This document shows positions 1 to 13,036 of a stretch of DNA of 36,602 bases, piece by piece; positions within the stretch are counted from its first letter, which is position 1; each line of letters opens with the position of its first letter. The notes below the pieces were generated by a model, which did not search any database, had not been told where the DNA came from, and saw only the letters and a program-made list of their open reading frames with translations. Source of the stretch: Rubrivivax gelatinosus (GTDB taxonomy: Bacteria; Pseudomonadota; Gammaproteobacteria; Burkholderiales; Burkholderiaceae_C); assembly GCF_016583785.1 (NCBI RefSeq), contig NZ_NRRU01000054.1, positions 1 to 36,602 on the forward strand, written 5' to 3'. The position numbers were made by a program, and so were the translations under genes.

Positions 1-291
1 AATAGATCGCGCCGCCGATCGCCAGCGCCTGCGGCGACGACACCCACGGCGGCTGCCCCGGCGCGCGCACTGCCGTTCGATCAGTTGCCGGCCGACGTGC
101 GGCGCTCGCTGCCGGCGCTGGCGATCGGCGGCGCGATCTATTCCGAACAGCCGTCGGCGCGCATGCTGCTCGTCGGCGGCCAGCTGCTGCACGAAGGCGA
201 CGCCGCCGCGCCCGGCGTGACGCTGGAACACATAGGCCAGCGCTCGGCGGTGCTGCGCTGGCGTGATCTGCGCTACGAAGTGGCTTACTGA
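1..291 (+). CDS. gspB: Type II secretion system protein GspB-like, C-terminal fragment (5' end outside window)
   Basis: The frame is open from base 1 and ends at TGA 289-291, so only the last 96 residues are present. The first part is an Ala/Pro/Thr-rich linker. It is followed by a compact domain reading LPFDQLPADVRRSLPAL, then an IYSEQPSARMLLVGGQ stretch and a GVTLEHI..SAVLRWRDLRYEV end. This order (LP.DLP, IYS..P..RM, GQ.L.EGD, G..LE.I....AVL) matches the GspB/PulB/ExeB periplasmic domain. Family members have an N-terminal membrane anchor and work with the ATPase GspA to place the GspD secretin through peptidoglycan. A gspA-like gene would be expected upstream of the window; that is inference. 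The assignment is from pattern only. Confidence 0.72.
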   Translation, partial: NRSRRRSPAPAATTPTAAAPARALPFDQLPADVRRSLPALAIGGAIYSEQPSARMLLVGGQLLHEGDAAAPGVTLEHIGQRSAVLRWRDLRYEVAY

Positions 292-405
292 AACCGGCCA
301 TCGGCGGCGGCCCGCTCCCCCGTATCCCGTTGGCCACGGCCGTCGCGCGCCGGCCCGTCATCGCCCCGCGGTTGACCCGGATGAAACCGCGGAGCATGAT
401 TCGGA

Positions 406-420
406 CGAAACAAAGTTACA
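406..420. promoter_or_regulatory. Possible HexR operator upstream of zwf
   Basis: The 15-mer CGAAACAAAGTTACA lies 22 bases before the zwf ATG. It matches 11 of 15 positions of the HexR consensus as I recall it (TGTARTWWWAYTACA). The right half-site (GTTACA) is good and the left half is poor. HexR of many proteobacteria represses zwf, and a hexR gene is the next gene downstream, which makes the site plausible. The imperfect left arm keeps the confidence low. Confidence 0.33.
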
Positions 421-442
421 TGCCCGAGCGGGTCGACCCAAG

Positions 443-1888
443 ATGTCTTTCGATCTCGTCTTCTTCGGCGGCACCGGCGACCTGACCTGGCGCAAGCTGC
501 TGCCGGCGCTGTTCCAGGCCTGGCGCCACCACAAGCTGCCCGCGGGCGGCCGCATCCTGGCGGTCGCACGCGACGAACGCAGCGACGACGAATATCGCGC
601 CTTCGTGCGCGAACGTTTCGCCACCGTCGACAGTAGCAAGCGCCCGAACGAAGCCGAGTTCGATGAGTTCGCGCAGCTGCTGCACTACCGGCGCATGGAC
701 CTGTCGCGCGCCGACGACTACGCCGGCCTGAAGAGCTGGCTGGCCGAACGGGCCGCCGACACCGCGGTGATGTACCTGGCGACCGCGCCGCACCTGTTCC
801 CGGTGATCTGCGAACAGCTGGGTGCCGCCGGCATCGCCGGGCCGAACGTGCGCATCGTGCTCGAAAAACCGTTGGGCCACGACCTCGCCAGCGCGCAGGA
901 GATCAACCGCGCCGTGCGCTCGGTGTTCGACGAACGCCAGGCGCTGCGCATCGACCACTACCTCGGCAAGCCCGCGGTGCAGAACCTGATGGCGCTGCGT
1001 TTCGGCAACGCCTTGTTCGAGCCGCTGTGGCGGCGCGAGTGGATCGCCAACATCCAGATCACGCTGGCCGAGTCGCTGGGCGTGGGCACACGCGGCGACT
1101 ACTACGACCGCAGCGGCGCGCTGCGCGACATGATCCAGAACCACGCGCTGCAGCTGCTGACGATGATCGCGATGGAGCCGCCGTCCTCGAGCGACGCCGA
1201 CGCGATCCGCGACGAGAAGCTGAAGGTGCTGCGGTCGCTGAAACCGTTCACGCCGGAGACGGTGGCCAGCGACGTCGTGCGCGGCCAGTACCGCGCCGGC
1301 AGCGTCGAGGGCCAGGCGGTGCCGGCCTACCTCGACGAGGTCAAGGTGCCGGCCGGCAGCCGCTGCGAGACCTTCGTCGCGCTGCGCACCGAGATCCGCA
1401 ACTGGCGCTGGGCCGGCGTGCCGTTCTACCTGCGCACCGGTAAGCGCCTGGCCGAGCAGGACTCGCACATCGTCGTCAACTTCCGCGAGGTGCCGCACCC
1501 GATCTTCCCGGGCACGCGCCGCGCCAACCGGCTGGTGATCAAGCTGCAGCCCGAGGACGGGCTGGAACTGCACCTGCTGGCGGCCAAGGGCGGCAGCATC
1601 AACGAGGTGTTGTCGCCGGTGTCGCTGGACCTGGACTTCGACGAAGCCTTCCCGAGCGAACGTGTCGGCGCCTACGAACGCCTGCTGCTGGACGCGATCG
1701 CCGGGCGCCTGAACCTGTTCGTGCGCAGCGACGAGCAGGAACAAGCCTGGCGCTGGGTCGAGCCGGTGCTCGACGCCTGGGCCAGCGACCCGACCGGCCC
1801 GCGCCCCTACGCGGCCGGCGGCTGGGGGCCGGCAGCAGCCAGCGCGCTCGTCGCGCGCGACGGCTGCGCCTGGTCCGAAGAACAATGA
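443..1888 (+). CDS. zwf: Glucose-6-phosphate 1-dehydrogenase
   Basis: This enzyme oxidises glucose 6-phosphate to 6-phosphogluconolactone with NADP+, the entry to the pentose phosphate and Entner-Doudoroff routes in the cytoplasm. The product has 481 residues, normal for the family. The nucleotide-binding glycine motif FFGGTGDLTWRK starts at about residue 7. EKPLGHDL follows. The substrate-binding RIDHYLGK motif is at 169-176, and the catalytic His is in DMIQNHALQLL (H234). The ATG at 443 was chosen because the Rossmann fold begins right after it; the open frame runs back to 263 but those 60 residues are low-complexity and overlap the gspB-like gene. No clear ribosome-binding site precedes it. 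hexR follows 52 bases downstream on the same strand, so the two probably share a transcript and HexR control. Confidence 0.97.
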   Translation: MSFDLVFFGGTGDLTWRKLLPALFQAWRHHKLPAGGRILAVARDERSDDEYRAFVRERFATVDSSKRPNEAEFDEFAQLLHYRRMDLSRADDYAGLKSWLAERAADTAVMYLATAPHLFPVICEQLGAAGIAGPNVRIVLEKPLGHDLASAQEINRAVRSVFDERQALRIDHYLGKPAVQNLMALRFGNALFEPLWRREWIANIQITLAESLGVGTRGDYYDRSGALRDMIQNHALQLLTMIAMEPPSSSDADAIRDEKLKVLRSLKPFTPETVASDVVRGQYRAGSVEGQAVPAYLDEVKVPAGSRCETFVALRTEIRNWRWAGVPFYLRTGKRLAEQDSHIVVNFREVPHPIFPGTRRANRLVIKLQPEDGLELHLLAAKGGSINEVLSPVSLDLDFDEAFPSERVGAYERLLLDAIAGRLNLFVRSDEQEQAWRWVEPVLDAWASDPTGPRPYAAGGWGPAAASALVARDGCAWSEEQ

Positions 1889-1940
1889 ACTGCCACCTGT
1901 CCGCTGCGCCGCCCCGCGGCATCGGCGGACCCAGACTCCC

Positions 1941-2846
1941 ATGAGCCCCATGCTCGAACGCATCCGCGCCTCCATCCCCGCCCTGCCGCCCGCCGAACAG
2001 CGTGTGGCCCGCCTGCTGCTGAGCGACGCGCGCGGCTTCGCCGGCCTGCCGGTCGGCGAACTTGCCGCACGCTCGCGCGTCAGCAAACCGACCGTCGTGC
2101 GTTTTTGCCGCAGCATCGGTTACGACGGGCTGGCCGACTTCAAGCTCAAGCTCGCCGGCAGCGTCAACGAAGGCGTGCCCTTCGTGCACCGGGCGGTCGA
2201 AGAGGACGACAAACCCGGCGACCTGGTCGTGAAGATCGTCGACAACGCGGTCGCCGCGCTGCTGCGCTACCGCAACGCCGCGGCCAGCCAGGCGATAGAC
2301 GACGCGGTGACGGCGCTGACCGAAGCCGGCCGCCAGGGCCGGCGCATCGAGTTCTACGGCGTCGGCAACTCGGGCATCGTCGCGCTGGACGCGCAGCACA
2401 AGTTTTTCCGCCTCGGCGTCAACTCGTCGGCGATCAGCGACGGCCACGTGCAGGTTATGAGCGCGACCATGCTCGCCCCCGGCGACTGCGCGGTGCTGAT
2501 CAGCAACTCCGGGCGCAGCCGCGACATCATCGACATCGCCGACATCGCGCACCGCAAGGGCGCGACGGTGATCGTGCTCAGCGCCAGCGGCTCGCCGCTG
2601 GCGACGCTGGCGCTCGGTGCACCCGGCCACATCCTGCTGGCGGTCGACCACCCGGAGGACGCCGACCGCTACAGCCCGATGGTCTCGCGCCTGCTGCACC
2701 TGACGGTGATCGACATCCTCGCGACCGGCGTCGCGCTGCGCCTGGGTTACGCGGCGCTGCGGCCGGCACTGGCAGAGATCAAGAAGAATCTGCGTACCCG
2801 GCGTTATGCCGACGGCCAGCGTTCGATCGACGACCCCGATGCCTGA
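1941..2846 (+). CDS. hexR: HexR-type RpiR/SIS transcriptional regulator
   Basis: The protein has 301 residues. An RpiR-type helix-turn-helix spans about residues 1-77, with the recognition part around VGELAARSRVSKPTVVRFCRSIG (38-60). A sugar-isomerase (SIS) domain runs from about 120 to 265 and has the phosphosugar-binding segments YGVGNSG (139-145) and LISNSGRSRDI (187-197). Members called HexR bind 2-keto-3-deoxy-6-phosphogluconate and repress genes of glucose catabolism, including zwf. Location directly behind zwf supports HexR over other RpiR regulators. A second in-frame ATG at 1950 is an alternative start. The TGA stop forms one end of a palindrome shared with the convergent mlaB. Confidence 0.9.
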   Translation: MSPMLERIRASIPALPPAEQRVARLLLSDARGFAGLPVGELAARSRVSKPTVVRFCRSIGYDGLADFKLKLAGSVNEGVPFVHRAVEEDDKPGDLVVKIVDNAVAALLRYRNAAASQAIDDAVTALTEAGRQGRRIEFYGVGNSGIVALDAQHKFFRLGVNSSAISDGHVQVMSATMLAPGDCAVLISNSGRSRDIIDIADIAHRKGATVIVLSASGSPLATLALGAPGHILLAVDHPEDADRYSPMVSRLLHLTVIDILATGVALRLGYAALRPALAEIKKNLRTRRYADGQRSIDDPDA

Positions 2847-2866
2847 GCCCGCCGGGCGCGGGCTCA
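2844..2866. terminator. Palindromic hairpin holding the stop codons of hexR and mlaB
   Basis: TGAGCCCGC (2844-2852), a five-base loop CGGGC, then GCGGGCTCA (2858-2866) form a perfect 9-bp GC-rich stem. The hexR stop TGA is the first three bases on the plus strand. The mlaB stop TGA is the first three on the minus strand. It sits exactly between two convergent genes and is symmetric, so it could stop transcription from both sides. There is no strong T-run, so it may act with Rho or simply protect 3' ends. Confidence 0.6.
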
Positions 2867-3127
2867 GCCGGGTTGGGCGGCGGGCGTGAAGCCCAACAGT
2901 TCGTCGACGCCGTAGAGCAGCGAGAGTTCGACGAGCTTGCGCGGCGCGCCATCGACACGCAGCGTGCGCCCGCCGGCCGCGGCCCGGCGCCGGGCTTCGA
3001 GCAGCAGCGCGACCGCCGAGGTGTCGAACTCGGTCAGGTCCGAAGCGTCGATGACCTCGGTGTTGTCGCCGAGCTGACGCAGCAGTTCCGGCGCCTGCGC
3101 CAGCGTCGCGGTCGCGGGCAGCTTCAT
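2864..3127 (-). CDS. mlaB: STAS-domain protein MlaB of the phospholipid ABC transporter
   Basis: This is a small cytoplasmic protein of 87 residues, slightly shorter than E. coli MlaB. It is one STAS domain: an N-terminal beta strand (TATLAQAPELLRQL), then VIDASDLTEFDTSAVALLLEARRRA, where D35-T36-S37 occupy the conserved DSS-like turn, and a C-terminal helix near LLYGVDELLGF. MlaB binds the ATPase MlaF and is needed for complex stability and activity. It is the last gene of the operon and begins two bases after the mlaC stop. The in-frame open region extends further upstream, but only into mlaC. Confidence 0.88.
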   Translation of the reverse strand: MKLPATATLAQAPELLRQLGDNTEVIDASDLTEFDTSAVALLLEARRRAAAGGRTLRVDGAPRKLVELSLLYGVDELLGFTPAAQPG

Positions 3128-3129
3128 CT

Positions 3130-3753
3130 TCAGGCCTTCTTCGGCGCCGCTTGCGCTGGCGCCTTGTTGCGCTCGACGAGCTTGGCGATCAGGCCGTCGA
3201 TGCCGCCGGCGTTGAGCTCCTGCGCGAACTGCGAGCGGTAGCTCTGCACCAGCCAGATGCCGCCGACGTTGACGTCGATGATCTTCCAGGCGCCCTGGAT
3301 CTGGTCGAGGCGGTAGTCGAGCTTGATCGGCTCGCCCTTGCCACGCACCTCGGACTGCACGACGACCTGGTTGCCGCCGGGAACCGGCTGGGTCTTGGTG
3401 ATCGCGACGGTCTGGTCCTTCAACTGCGTCAGCGCGCCGGCATAGACACGCACCAGCAGGATCTTGAACTCGGCCTGCAGCTTGGCGCGCTGGTCGGCCG
3501 TCGCGTTGCGCCACTGCGGCCCGACGGCCGAGCGCGTGACGACCTCGAACGCGACCGCCGGCAGCACCTTCTTGTCGACCAGCGCGACGACGGCGTTGAT
3601 GTCGCCGGACTGGATCGCCTTGTCGGTCTTGGCGGTGTCGATGACGTCGTTGGAGATCGTGCGCACGAAGGCGTCCGGCGCACCCGGATCGGCGTGTGCG
3701 CCCGTGATCAGCAGGCCCGTCATCACCAGGCCGGTCAGGAACTTCTTCAACAT
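3130..3753 (-). CDS. mlaC: Periplasmic phospholipid-binding protein MlaC
   Basis: The product has 207 residues. It starts with a typical signal peptide (MLKKFLTGLVMTGLLITGAHA, cut before DPGAP), so it is periplasmic. The MlaC/Ttg2D domain follows, seen in FVRTISNDVIDT, the QWRNATADQRAKLQAEFKILLVRVYAGAL core and the IDVNVGGIWLVQSYRSQF end. MlaC ferries phospholipid between the outer-membrane lipoprotein MlaA and the inner-membrane MlaFEDB complex. The ATG at 3753 fits the signal peptide; a longer open frame upstream runs through mlaA in another reading frame. It lies 67 bases after mlaA and directly before mlaB. Confidence 0.93.
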   Translation of the reverse strand: MLKKFLTGLVMTGLLITGAHADPGAPDAFVRTISNDVIDTAKTDKAIQSGDINAVVALVDKKVLPAVAFEVVTRSAVGPQWRNATADQRAKLQAEFKILLVRVYAGALTQLKDQTVAITKTQPVPGGNQVVVQSEVRGKGEPIKLDYRLDQIQGAWKIIDVNVGGIWLVQSYRSQFAQELNAGGIDGLIAKLVERNKAPAQAAPKKA

Positions 3754-3820
3754 CGTTTGCCTTTCGGTTGCGGGACGCCGCAGGGTGTTGCCGCTACAAC
3801 GCGCGGACCGCGTGCGCGGT

Positions 3821-4576
3821 TCACTTCGCTGGCGAGTCGCCCTCGTCGCCGTAGTCTTGGAGCGGCGGGGCGCCGTCGTAGACCTGGTCCAGCCGCCGTG
3901 ACAGATAGGCGTCGCGCACGAACGAGTAGCGGTCGAGCGCGACCTGGTCGAGCAGCTGGGTCGTATCCAGCAGATCGCTGCGGGCCTGCAACAGTTCCGT
4001 CGCCAGCACCGCATAAGAGCCGGCGTCGGTTTCGGGCAGGCGCGAGGGCGCGAACAGGCGGTCGACCGGCCAGCCGGCCGTGTCGCGCACCGACGAGGGC
4101 CCCAGCAGCGGCAGCACCACGTAGGGCCCGGGCCCGGCACCCCAGACGCCCAGGGTCTGGCCGAAGTCCTCGCTGCGGCGATCCAGGCGCAGCTGCGTGC
4201 CCCAGTCGAGCAGGCCGAACAGGCCGATCGTGGTGTTCGTCACCACGCGCGCGCTCATCTCCAGCCCGTCGGCGGGTTTGCCCTGCAGGAACTGGTTCAC
4301 CGCCGACCAGGCGTCGCGGATGTTGCCGAGCACGTTGCCGACGCCGGTGCGCACGAGCTGCGGCACATAGTCTCGGTAGGCTTCGGCGACCGGGCGCACG
4401 ACGTTCTCGTCGACGGTGTCGTTGAACGCGAAGACCTTGCGGTTCCAGTTCTCCCAGGGATCGGCCGGCGAGACCAGGCGTGCCGGCGCCGAGGCGGTGT
4501 CGCCCGCCGGCGCGGGTGCCGTTGCGCAGCCGGCGGTCAGCGCGGCGGCGGCGACCACGGCGCCGAGCCGCTTCAC
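3821..4576 (-). CDS. mlaA: Outer-membrane lipoprotein MlaA (VacJ)
   Basis: This lipoprotein of 251 residues has a signal peptide and lipobox LTAG-C17. The VacJ domain begins with DPWENWNRKVFAFNDTVDENVVRPVAEAYRDYVP (about 39-72), a very conserved opening. It continues through VNQFLQGKP, TTIGLFGLLDWGTQL, EDFGQTLGVWG and GPGPYVVLPLLGPSSVRDTAGWPVD. MlaA sits in the outer membrane, extracts mislocalised phospholipid from the outer leaflet and passes it to MlaC. In enterobacteria mlaA is unlinked; here it lies within the mla operon between mlaD and mlaC, as in other Burkholderiales as far as I recall. Its ATG overlaps the mlaD stop by four bases (ATGA). Confidence 0.95.
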   Translation of the reverse strand: MKRLGAVVAAAALTAGCATAPAPAGDTASAPARLVSPADPWENWNRKVFAFNDTVDENVVRPVAEAYRDYVPQLVRTGVGNVLGNIRDAWSAVNQFLQGKPADGLEMSARVVTNTTIGLFGLLDWGTQLRLDRRSEDFGQTLGVWGAGPGPYVVLPLLGPSSVRDTAGWPVDRLFAPSRLPETDAGSYAVLATELLQARSDLLDTTQLLDQVALDRYSFVRDAYLSRRLDQVYDGAPPLQDYGDEGDSPAK

Positions 4577-5061
4577 TGCGCGCCTCCGGGAGCGGCGGTG
4601 CCAGCATCGGCGGCCTTGCCGGTCATGAACTGGCCGATCAGGTTCTCGAGCACGACGGCCGACTGGGTCTGGGCGACGGTGTCGCCGGAGGCCAGGTTCT
4701 GCTCGTCGCCACCCGGCTCGAGGCCGACGTACTGGTCGCCCAGCAGGCCCGAGGTCAGGATCTTGGCGGCCGAATCCTTGGGGAACTGGAAGCGCTGGTC
4801 GATATCCATCTGCACCACCCCCTGGTAGGTCTTGGGATCCAGCGAGATCGCCTTCACCCGGCCGACGACGACACCGGCGCTGCGCACCGGTGCGCGCGCC
4901 TTCAGCCCGCCGATGTTGTCGAAGCGTGCCGTCAGCGTGTAGGTGGCGGCGTTGCCGCTGAAGCTGCCCAGGTTGGCGGCCTTCAGCGCCAGGAACGCGA
5001 ACGCGAACATGCCCAGCAGGACAAACAGCCCGACGAGCGTCTCGATACCCTTCTTTCCCAT
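4573..5061 (-). CDS. mlaD: MCE-domain protein MlaD
   Basis: The product has 162 residues. One membrane helix is near the N terminus (about 8-27, ETLVGLFVLLGMFAFAFLAL), followed by one MCE domain (about 38-118) with FDNIGGLKARAPVRSAGVVVGRVKAI and a LTSGLLGDQYVGLEPGG end. The tail is Ala/Gly-rich. MlaD forms a hexameric ring in the periplasm on top of the MlaE permease dimer and binds phospholipid. Its length is close to that of single-MCE MlaD of other Proteobacteria. It is 22 bases downstream of mlaE and overlaps mlaA by four bases. Confidence 0.95.
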   Translation of the reverse strand: MGKKGIETLVGLFVLLGMFAFAFLALKAANLGSFSGNAATYTLTARFDNIGGLKARAPVRSAGVVVGRVKAISLDPKTYQGVVQMDIDQRFQFPKDSAAKILTSGLLGDQYVGLEPGGDEQNLASGDTVAQTQSAVVLENLIGQFMTGKAADAGTAAPGGAQ

Positions 5062-5083
5062 TCTTTTCCTCAGCCGCGCCGGA

Positions 5084-5866
5084 TCACGGCGTCGAGAACA
5101 TCAGCGCGGTCAACAGGAAGTCTGTTGCCAGCACTGCCAGTGATGCGATCACCACCGTACGTGTCGTCGCATGAGCCACGCCCTCGGGCGTGGCCTGCGT
5201 CTCATAACCCTGGTAGAGCGCGACCGACGTGCAGATCACGCCGAAGACCACGCTCTTGGCAATACCGTTGCCGACGTCGCGCCAGACGTCGACGCTGCTC
5301 TGCATGATCGACCAGAAGTTGCCGGCGTCGACGCCGATCAGCAGCACCGCCACAACCCACGCGCCGAGAATGCCGATGGCCGAAAACAGGGCGGCGAGCA
5401 GGGGCATGGAGATGATCCCGCCCAGGAAACGCGGCGCCAGCACGCGGCTGCGCGGGTCGATCGCCATCAGCTCCATCGCGGCAAGCTGCTCGCCCGCCTT
5501 CATCAGCCCGATCTCGGCGGTCAGCGAGGTGCCGGCGCGCCCGGCGAACAGCAGCGCAGCGACGACCGGCCCCAGTTCGCGCACCAGCGACAGGTTGACC
5601 ACCAGGCCCAGGCTCTCGGCCGCGCCGTAGGTGACCAGCGCGTAGTACATCTGCAACGCGAGCACGAAGCCGACCGCCATGCCCGAGGCCAGGATGATGA
5701 CCAGCGAGCGGTTGCCGATGGCGTGGATCTGCGCGACGACGAGCGAGAAGCGGCGCAGCGCGGCCGGCGAGTGGCGCAGCAGGTCGACGAAGAAATAGGC
5801 TGCATGCCCGAGGGCGCGCAGCCATTCGAGCGTGACGCGGCCGAGATATTCCAGCGCGGCCGTCAT
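5084..5866 (-). CDS. mlaE: Phospholipid ABC transporter permease MlaE
   Basis: This is an integral inner-membrane protein of 260 residues of the MlaE/Ttg2B family. The diagnostic block is LVRELGPVVAALLFAGRAGTSLTAEIGLMKAGEQLAAMELMAIDP (about 94-138), which couples the permease to the ATPase. About five hydrophobic segments are visible, including 54-78, 148-180 and 238-258. The ATG at 5866 overlaps the mlaF stop in an ATGA, which fixes the start; the longer open frame upstream is inside mlaF in another frame. With MlaF, D and B it forms the inner-membrane phospholipid transporter. Confidence 0.95.
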   Translation of the reverse strand: MTAALEYLGRVTLEWLRALGHAAYFFVDLLRHSPAALRRFSLVVAQIHAIGNRSLVIILASGMAVGFVLALQMYYALVTYGAAESLGLVVNLSLVRELGPVVAALLFAGRAGTSLTAEIGLMKAGEQLAAMELMAIDPRSRVLAPRFLGGIISMPLLAALFSAIGILGAWVVAVLLIGVDAGNFWSIMQSSVDVWRDVGNGIAKSVVFGVICTSVALYQGYETQATPEGVAHATTRTVVIASLAVLATDFLLTALMFSTP

Positions 5867-6672
5867 GCCGGGATCCCCAGGTCCTGCGCCAGCGGCGGCG
5901 CCGGGTAGTGGAACTTGACCGGACCGTCGGGCTCGCCGCGGATGAACTGGCGCACCTCGGGGTCTTCGGAGCGCGACAGCTCTGCGGGCGTGCCCTCGGC
6001 GACGACACGGCCGCCGGCGGCCATCAGGTAGGCGTAGTCGACGATCTGGAAACACTCCTGCACGTCGTGCGAGACGACGAGCGAGGTCGAGCCGGTGGTG
6101 TCGTTGAGCTTGCGGATCAGGTTGGCGGTGACGCCCATCGAGATCGGGTCGAGACCGGCGAAGGGCTCGTCGTACATGATCAGTTCGGGGTCGAGCGCGA
6201 TCGCACGCGCCAGCGCGATGCGCCGCGCCATGCCGCCGGAGACCTGCGAGATGCGCAGTCCGGCGGCGCCGCGCAGGCCGACGGCGTTGAGCTTCAACAG
6301 CACGATGTCGCGGATCATCGACTCGGGCAGCTCGGTGTGCTCGCGCAGCGGGAAGGCGACGTTCTCGAACACCGTCAGGTCGGTGAACAGCGCGCCGAAC
6401 TGGAACAGCATGCCCAGGCGCCGGCGCACGCGGTACAGCAGCTCCTTGTCGCGCACGTCGACGAGTTCGCCGTCGAAGACGATGCGGCCCTGGTTCGGCG
6501 GGTAGACGCCACCGATCAGTCGCAGCAATGTCGTCTTGCCGCAACCGGAGCCGCCCAGAATGGCCGTGACCTGGCCGCGGCGAAAAGTCATCGAGACGTC
6601 GCGCAGGATCGTGCGCCCGGCGTCGTAGCCGAAGGTGACGTGGTCGATCTCGATGAGCGTGTCGGACTTCAA
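5863..6672 (-). CDS. mlaF: Phospholipid ABC transporter ATPase MlaF
   Basis: This cytoplasmic ABC ATPase has 269 residues. Visible motifs are Walker A GGSGCGKTT (40-48), the Q-loop glutamine (Q91), the signature VSGGM (144-148, the MlaF variant with M after SGG), Walker B LIMYDEP (164-170) and the switch His in VVSHDVQE. It powers MlaE. The only start that gives a full N terminus is TTG at 6672 (KSDTLIEIDHVTFGYDAG); no good ribosome-binding site precedes it. It is the first gene of the mla operon. A pair of strong hairpins separates it from gltD upstream, so the operon promoter should lie in the roughly 70 bases between those hairpins and the start. Confidence 0.95.
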   Translation of the reverse strand: MKSDTLIEIDHVTFGYDAGRTILRDVSMTFRRGQVTAILGGSGCGKTTLLRLIGGVYPPNQGRIVFDGELVDVRDKELLYRVRRRLGMLFQFGALFTDLTVFENVAFPLREHTELPESMIRDIVLLKLNAVGLRGAAGLRISQVSGGMARRIALARAIALDPELIMYDEPFAGLDPISMGVTANLIRKLNDTTGSTSLVVSHDVQECFQIVDYAYLMAAGGRVVAEGTPAELSRSEDPEVRQFIRGEPDGPVKFHYPAPPLAQDLGIPA

Positions 6673-6746
6673 AAGCGGAGCGTCGCGGCCAGCCGGCCCG
6701 ACGTAAACGAATCGTGGGTCGGTAATTTTCGCATGAGCTCCGCGAA

Positions 6747-6768
6747 CACCGCGGGTTGACCCGCGGTG
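6747..6768. repeat. Near-perfect GC-rich inverted repeat between gltD and mlaF
   Basis: CACCGCGGGT (6747-6756), two bases TG, then ACCCGCGGTG (6759-6768). Ten of ten arm pairs match. It is one base from the second, longer hairpin at 6770-6806. There is no T-run after it on the minus strand. It may be the second half of a tandem terminator for gltBD, or a protein-binding palindrome upstream of mlaF. Confidence 0.55.
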
Positions 6769-6769
6769 C

Positions 6770-6806
6770 CCACAGTAAAGGCTTGTGAAGCCTTTCGCGA
6801 CTGTGG
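6770..6806 (-). terminator. Long hairpin just after gltD
   Basis: Outer arms are CCACAGT (6770-6776) and ACTGTGG (6800-6806), seven pairs. Inner arms are AAAGGCTT (6777-6784) and AAGCCTTT (6788-6795), eight pairs, with a three-base loop. Only an unpaired CGCG (6796-6799) breaks one side. On the minus strand it begins nine bases after the gltD stop codon, where a terminator of the gltBD transcript is expected. There is no uridine tract, so intrinsic termination is uncertain. Confidence 0.5.
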
Positions 6807-6814
6807 CGCCCGCG

Positions 6815-8281
6815 TCAACGCGGCAGTAGCGAAGAGCCGGTCAGGAACTCGTCGACCGCACGCGCGCACTGCCGACCTTCGCGGATCGCCCAGACGACGA
6901 GCGACTGGCCGCGGCGCATGTCGCCGGCGGTGAAGACCTTGGCGACGCTGCTGCGATAGCCACCCTGGGCCTCGGTCGTCGCGGCGACGTTGCCGCGTGC
7001 GTCCTTGGCGACGCCGAAGGCTTCCAGCACGCTGGCCGCCGGGTTCGTGAAACCCATCGCCAGCAGCACCAGATCGGCCTTCCATTCCTTCTCGCTGCCG
7101 GGCACCTCGACCATCTTGCCGCCCTGCCACTGCACGTTGACGGTCTTCAGGCCGGTGAGCTTGCCCTTGGCGCCGATGAACTCCTTGGTCGCGATCGCGA
7201 ACTCGCGCGCGCAGCCCTCTTCGTGGCTGGAGCTGGTGCGCAGCTTGGTCGGCCAGTAGGGCCAGGTCATCGGCCGGTCTTCCTGCTGCGGCGGCATCGG
7301 CAGCAGCTCGAACTGCGTCACGCTGGCCGCGCCGTGGCGGTTGCTGGTGCCGACGCAGTCGCTGCCGGTGTCGCCGCCGCCGATGACGATCACGTGTTTG
7401 CCTTCGGCCCGGATCTGGCCCTTGACCTTGTCGCCGGCGACGACCTTGTTCTGCTGCGGCAGGAACTCCATCGCGAAATACACGCCGTCGAGGTCACGCC
7501 CCGGCACCGGCAGGTCGCGCGACTGCTCGGCACCGCCGGCCAGCACGACGGCGTCGAACTCGGCGTTCAGCTGTTCGGCCGAGATCGTTTCCTTGGCGTC
7601 GTTGGTGATCTTGCTGCCCTTGGGCAGCGCAGCGACGAGCACGCCGGTGCGGAAGACCACGCCCTCGCCCTTCATCTGCTCGACACGGCGATCGATGTGC
7701 GACTTCTCGAACTTGAAGTCGGGGATGCCGTAGCGCAGCAGGCCGCCGACGCGGTGGTTCTTCTCGAACACCGTGACCTCGTGGCCGGCGCGTGCCAGCT
7801 GCTGGGCAGCGGCCAGACCGGCCGGGCCGGAGCCGACGACGGCGACCTTCTTGCCGGTCTTCTGCTTGGCCGGCTGCGGCTGGATCCAGCCTTCGGCCCA
7901 GGCGCGGTCGACGATCGCGTGTTCAAGGCTCTTGATGCCGACGGCGTCGCCGTTGACGTTGAGCGTGCACGCCGCCTCGCAGGGTGCGGGGCAGATGCGG
8001 CCGGTGAACTCGGGGAAGTTGTTCGTCGAGTGCAGCACCGCGATCGCGTTGCGCCAGTCGCCGCGGTAGACCAGGTCGTTCCAGTCCGGAATGATGTTGT
8101 TGACCGGGCAGCCGTTGTTGCAGAACGGCGTGCCGCAGTCCATGCAGCGCGCGCCCTGGATCTTCGCCTTCGGCTCGTCCAGGCCGATGACGAACTCCTT
8201 CCAGGTCTTCAGACGTTCGGCGACGGGCGCGTAGCCCTCTTCCTGGCGCTCGAACTCGAGGAAGCCGGTGACCTTTCCCAT
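6815..8281 (-). CDS. gltD: Glutamate synthase (NADPH) small subunit
   Basis: The product has 488 residues, normal for the beta subunit. Two clusters of cysteines for the [4Fe-4S] centres are near the N terminus: C46, C49, C54, C58 and C97, C101, C105. The FAD-binding motif [12 protein letters not shown] is at about 148-159. A second dinucleotide site for NADPH is [11 protein letters not shown]. It passes electrons from NADPH to GltB, which makes two glutamates from glutamine and 2-oxoglutarate. It begins 21 bases after the gltB stop, so gltBD form an operon. Confidence 0.97.
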   Translation of the reverse strand: MGKVTGFLEFERQEEGYAPVAERLKTWKEFVIGLDEPKAKIQGARCMDCGTPFCNNGCPVNNIIPDWNDLVYRGDWRNAIAVLHSTNNFPEFTGRICPAPCEAACTLNVNGDAVGIKSLEHAIVDRAWAEGWIQPQPAKQKTGKKVAVVGSGPAGLAAAQQLARAGHEVTVFEKNHRVGGLLRYGIPDFKFEKSHIDRRVEQMKGEGVVFRTGVLVAALPKGSKITNDAKETISAEQLNAEFDAVVLAGGAEQSRDLPVPGRDLDGVYFAMEFLPQQNKVVAGDKVKGQIRAEGKHVIVIGGGDTGSDCVGTSNRHGAASVTQFELLPMPPQQEDRPMTWPYWPTKLRTSSSHEEGCAREFAIATKEFIGAKGKLTGLKTVNVQWQGGKMVEVPGSEKEWKADLVLLAMGFTNPAASVLEAFGVAKDARGNVAATTEAQGGYRSSVAKVFTAGDMRRGQSLVVWAIREGRQCARAVDEFLTGSSLLPR

Positions 8282-8302
8282 GATGTCTCTCGTCCTCTTC
8301 GG

Positions 8303-13036
<4,734 letters not shown>

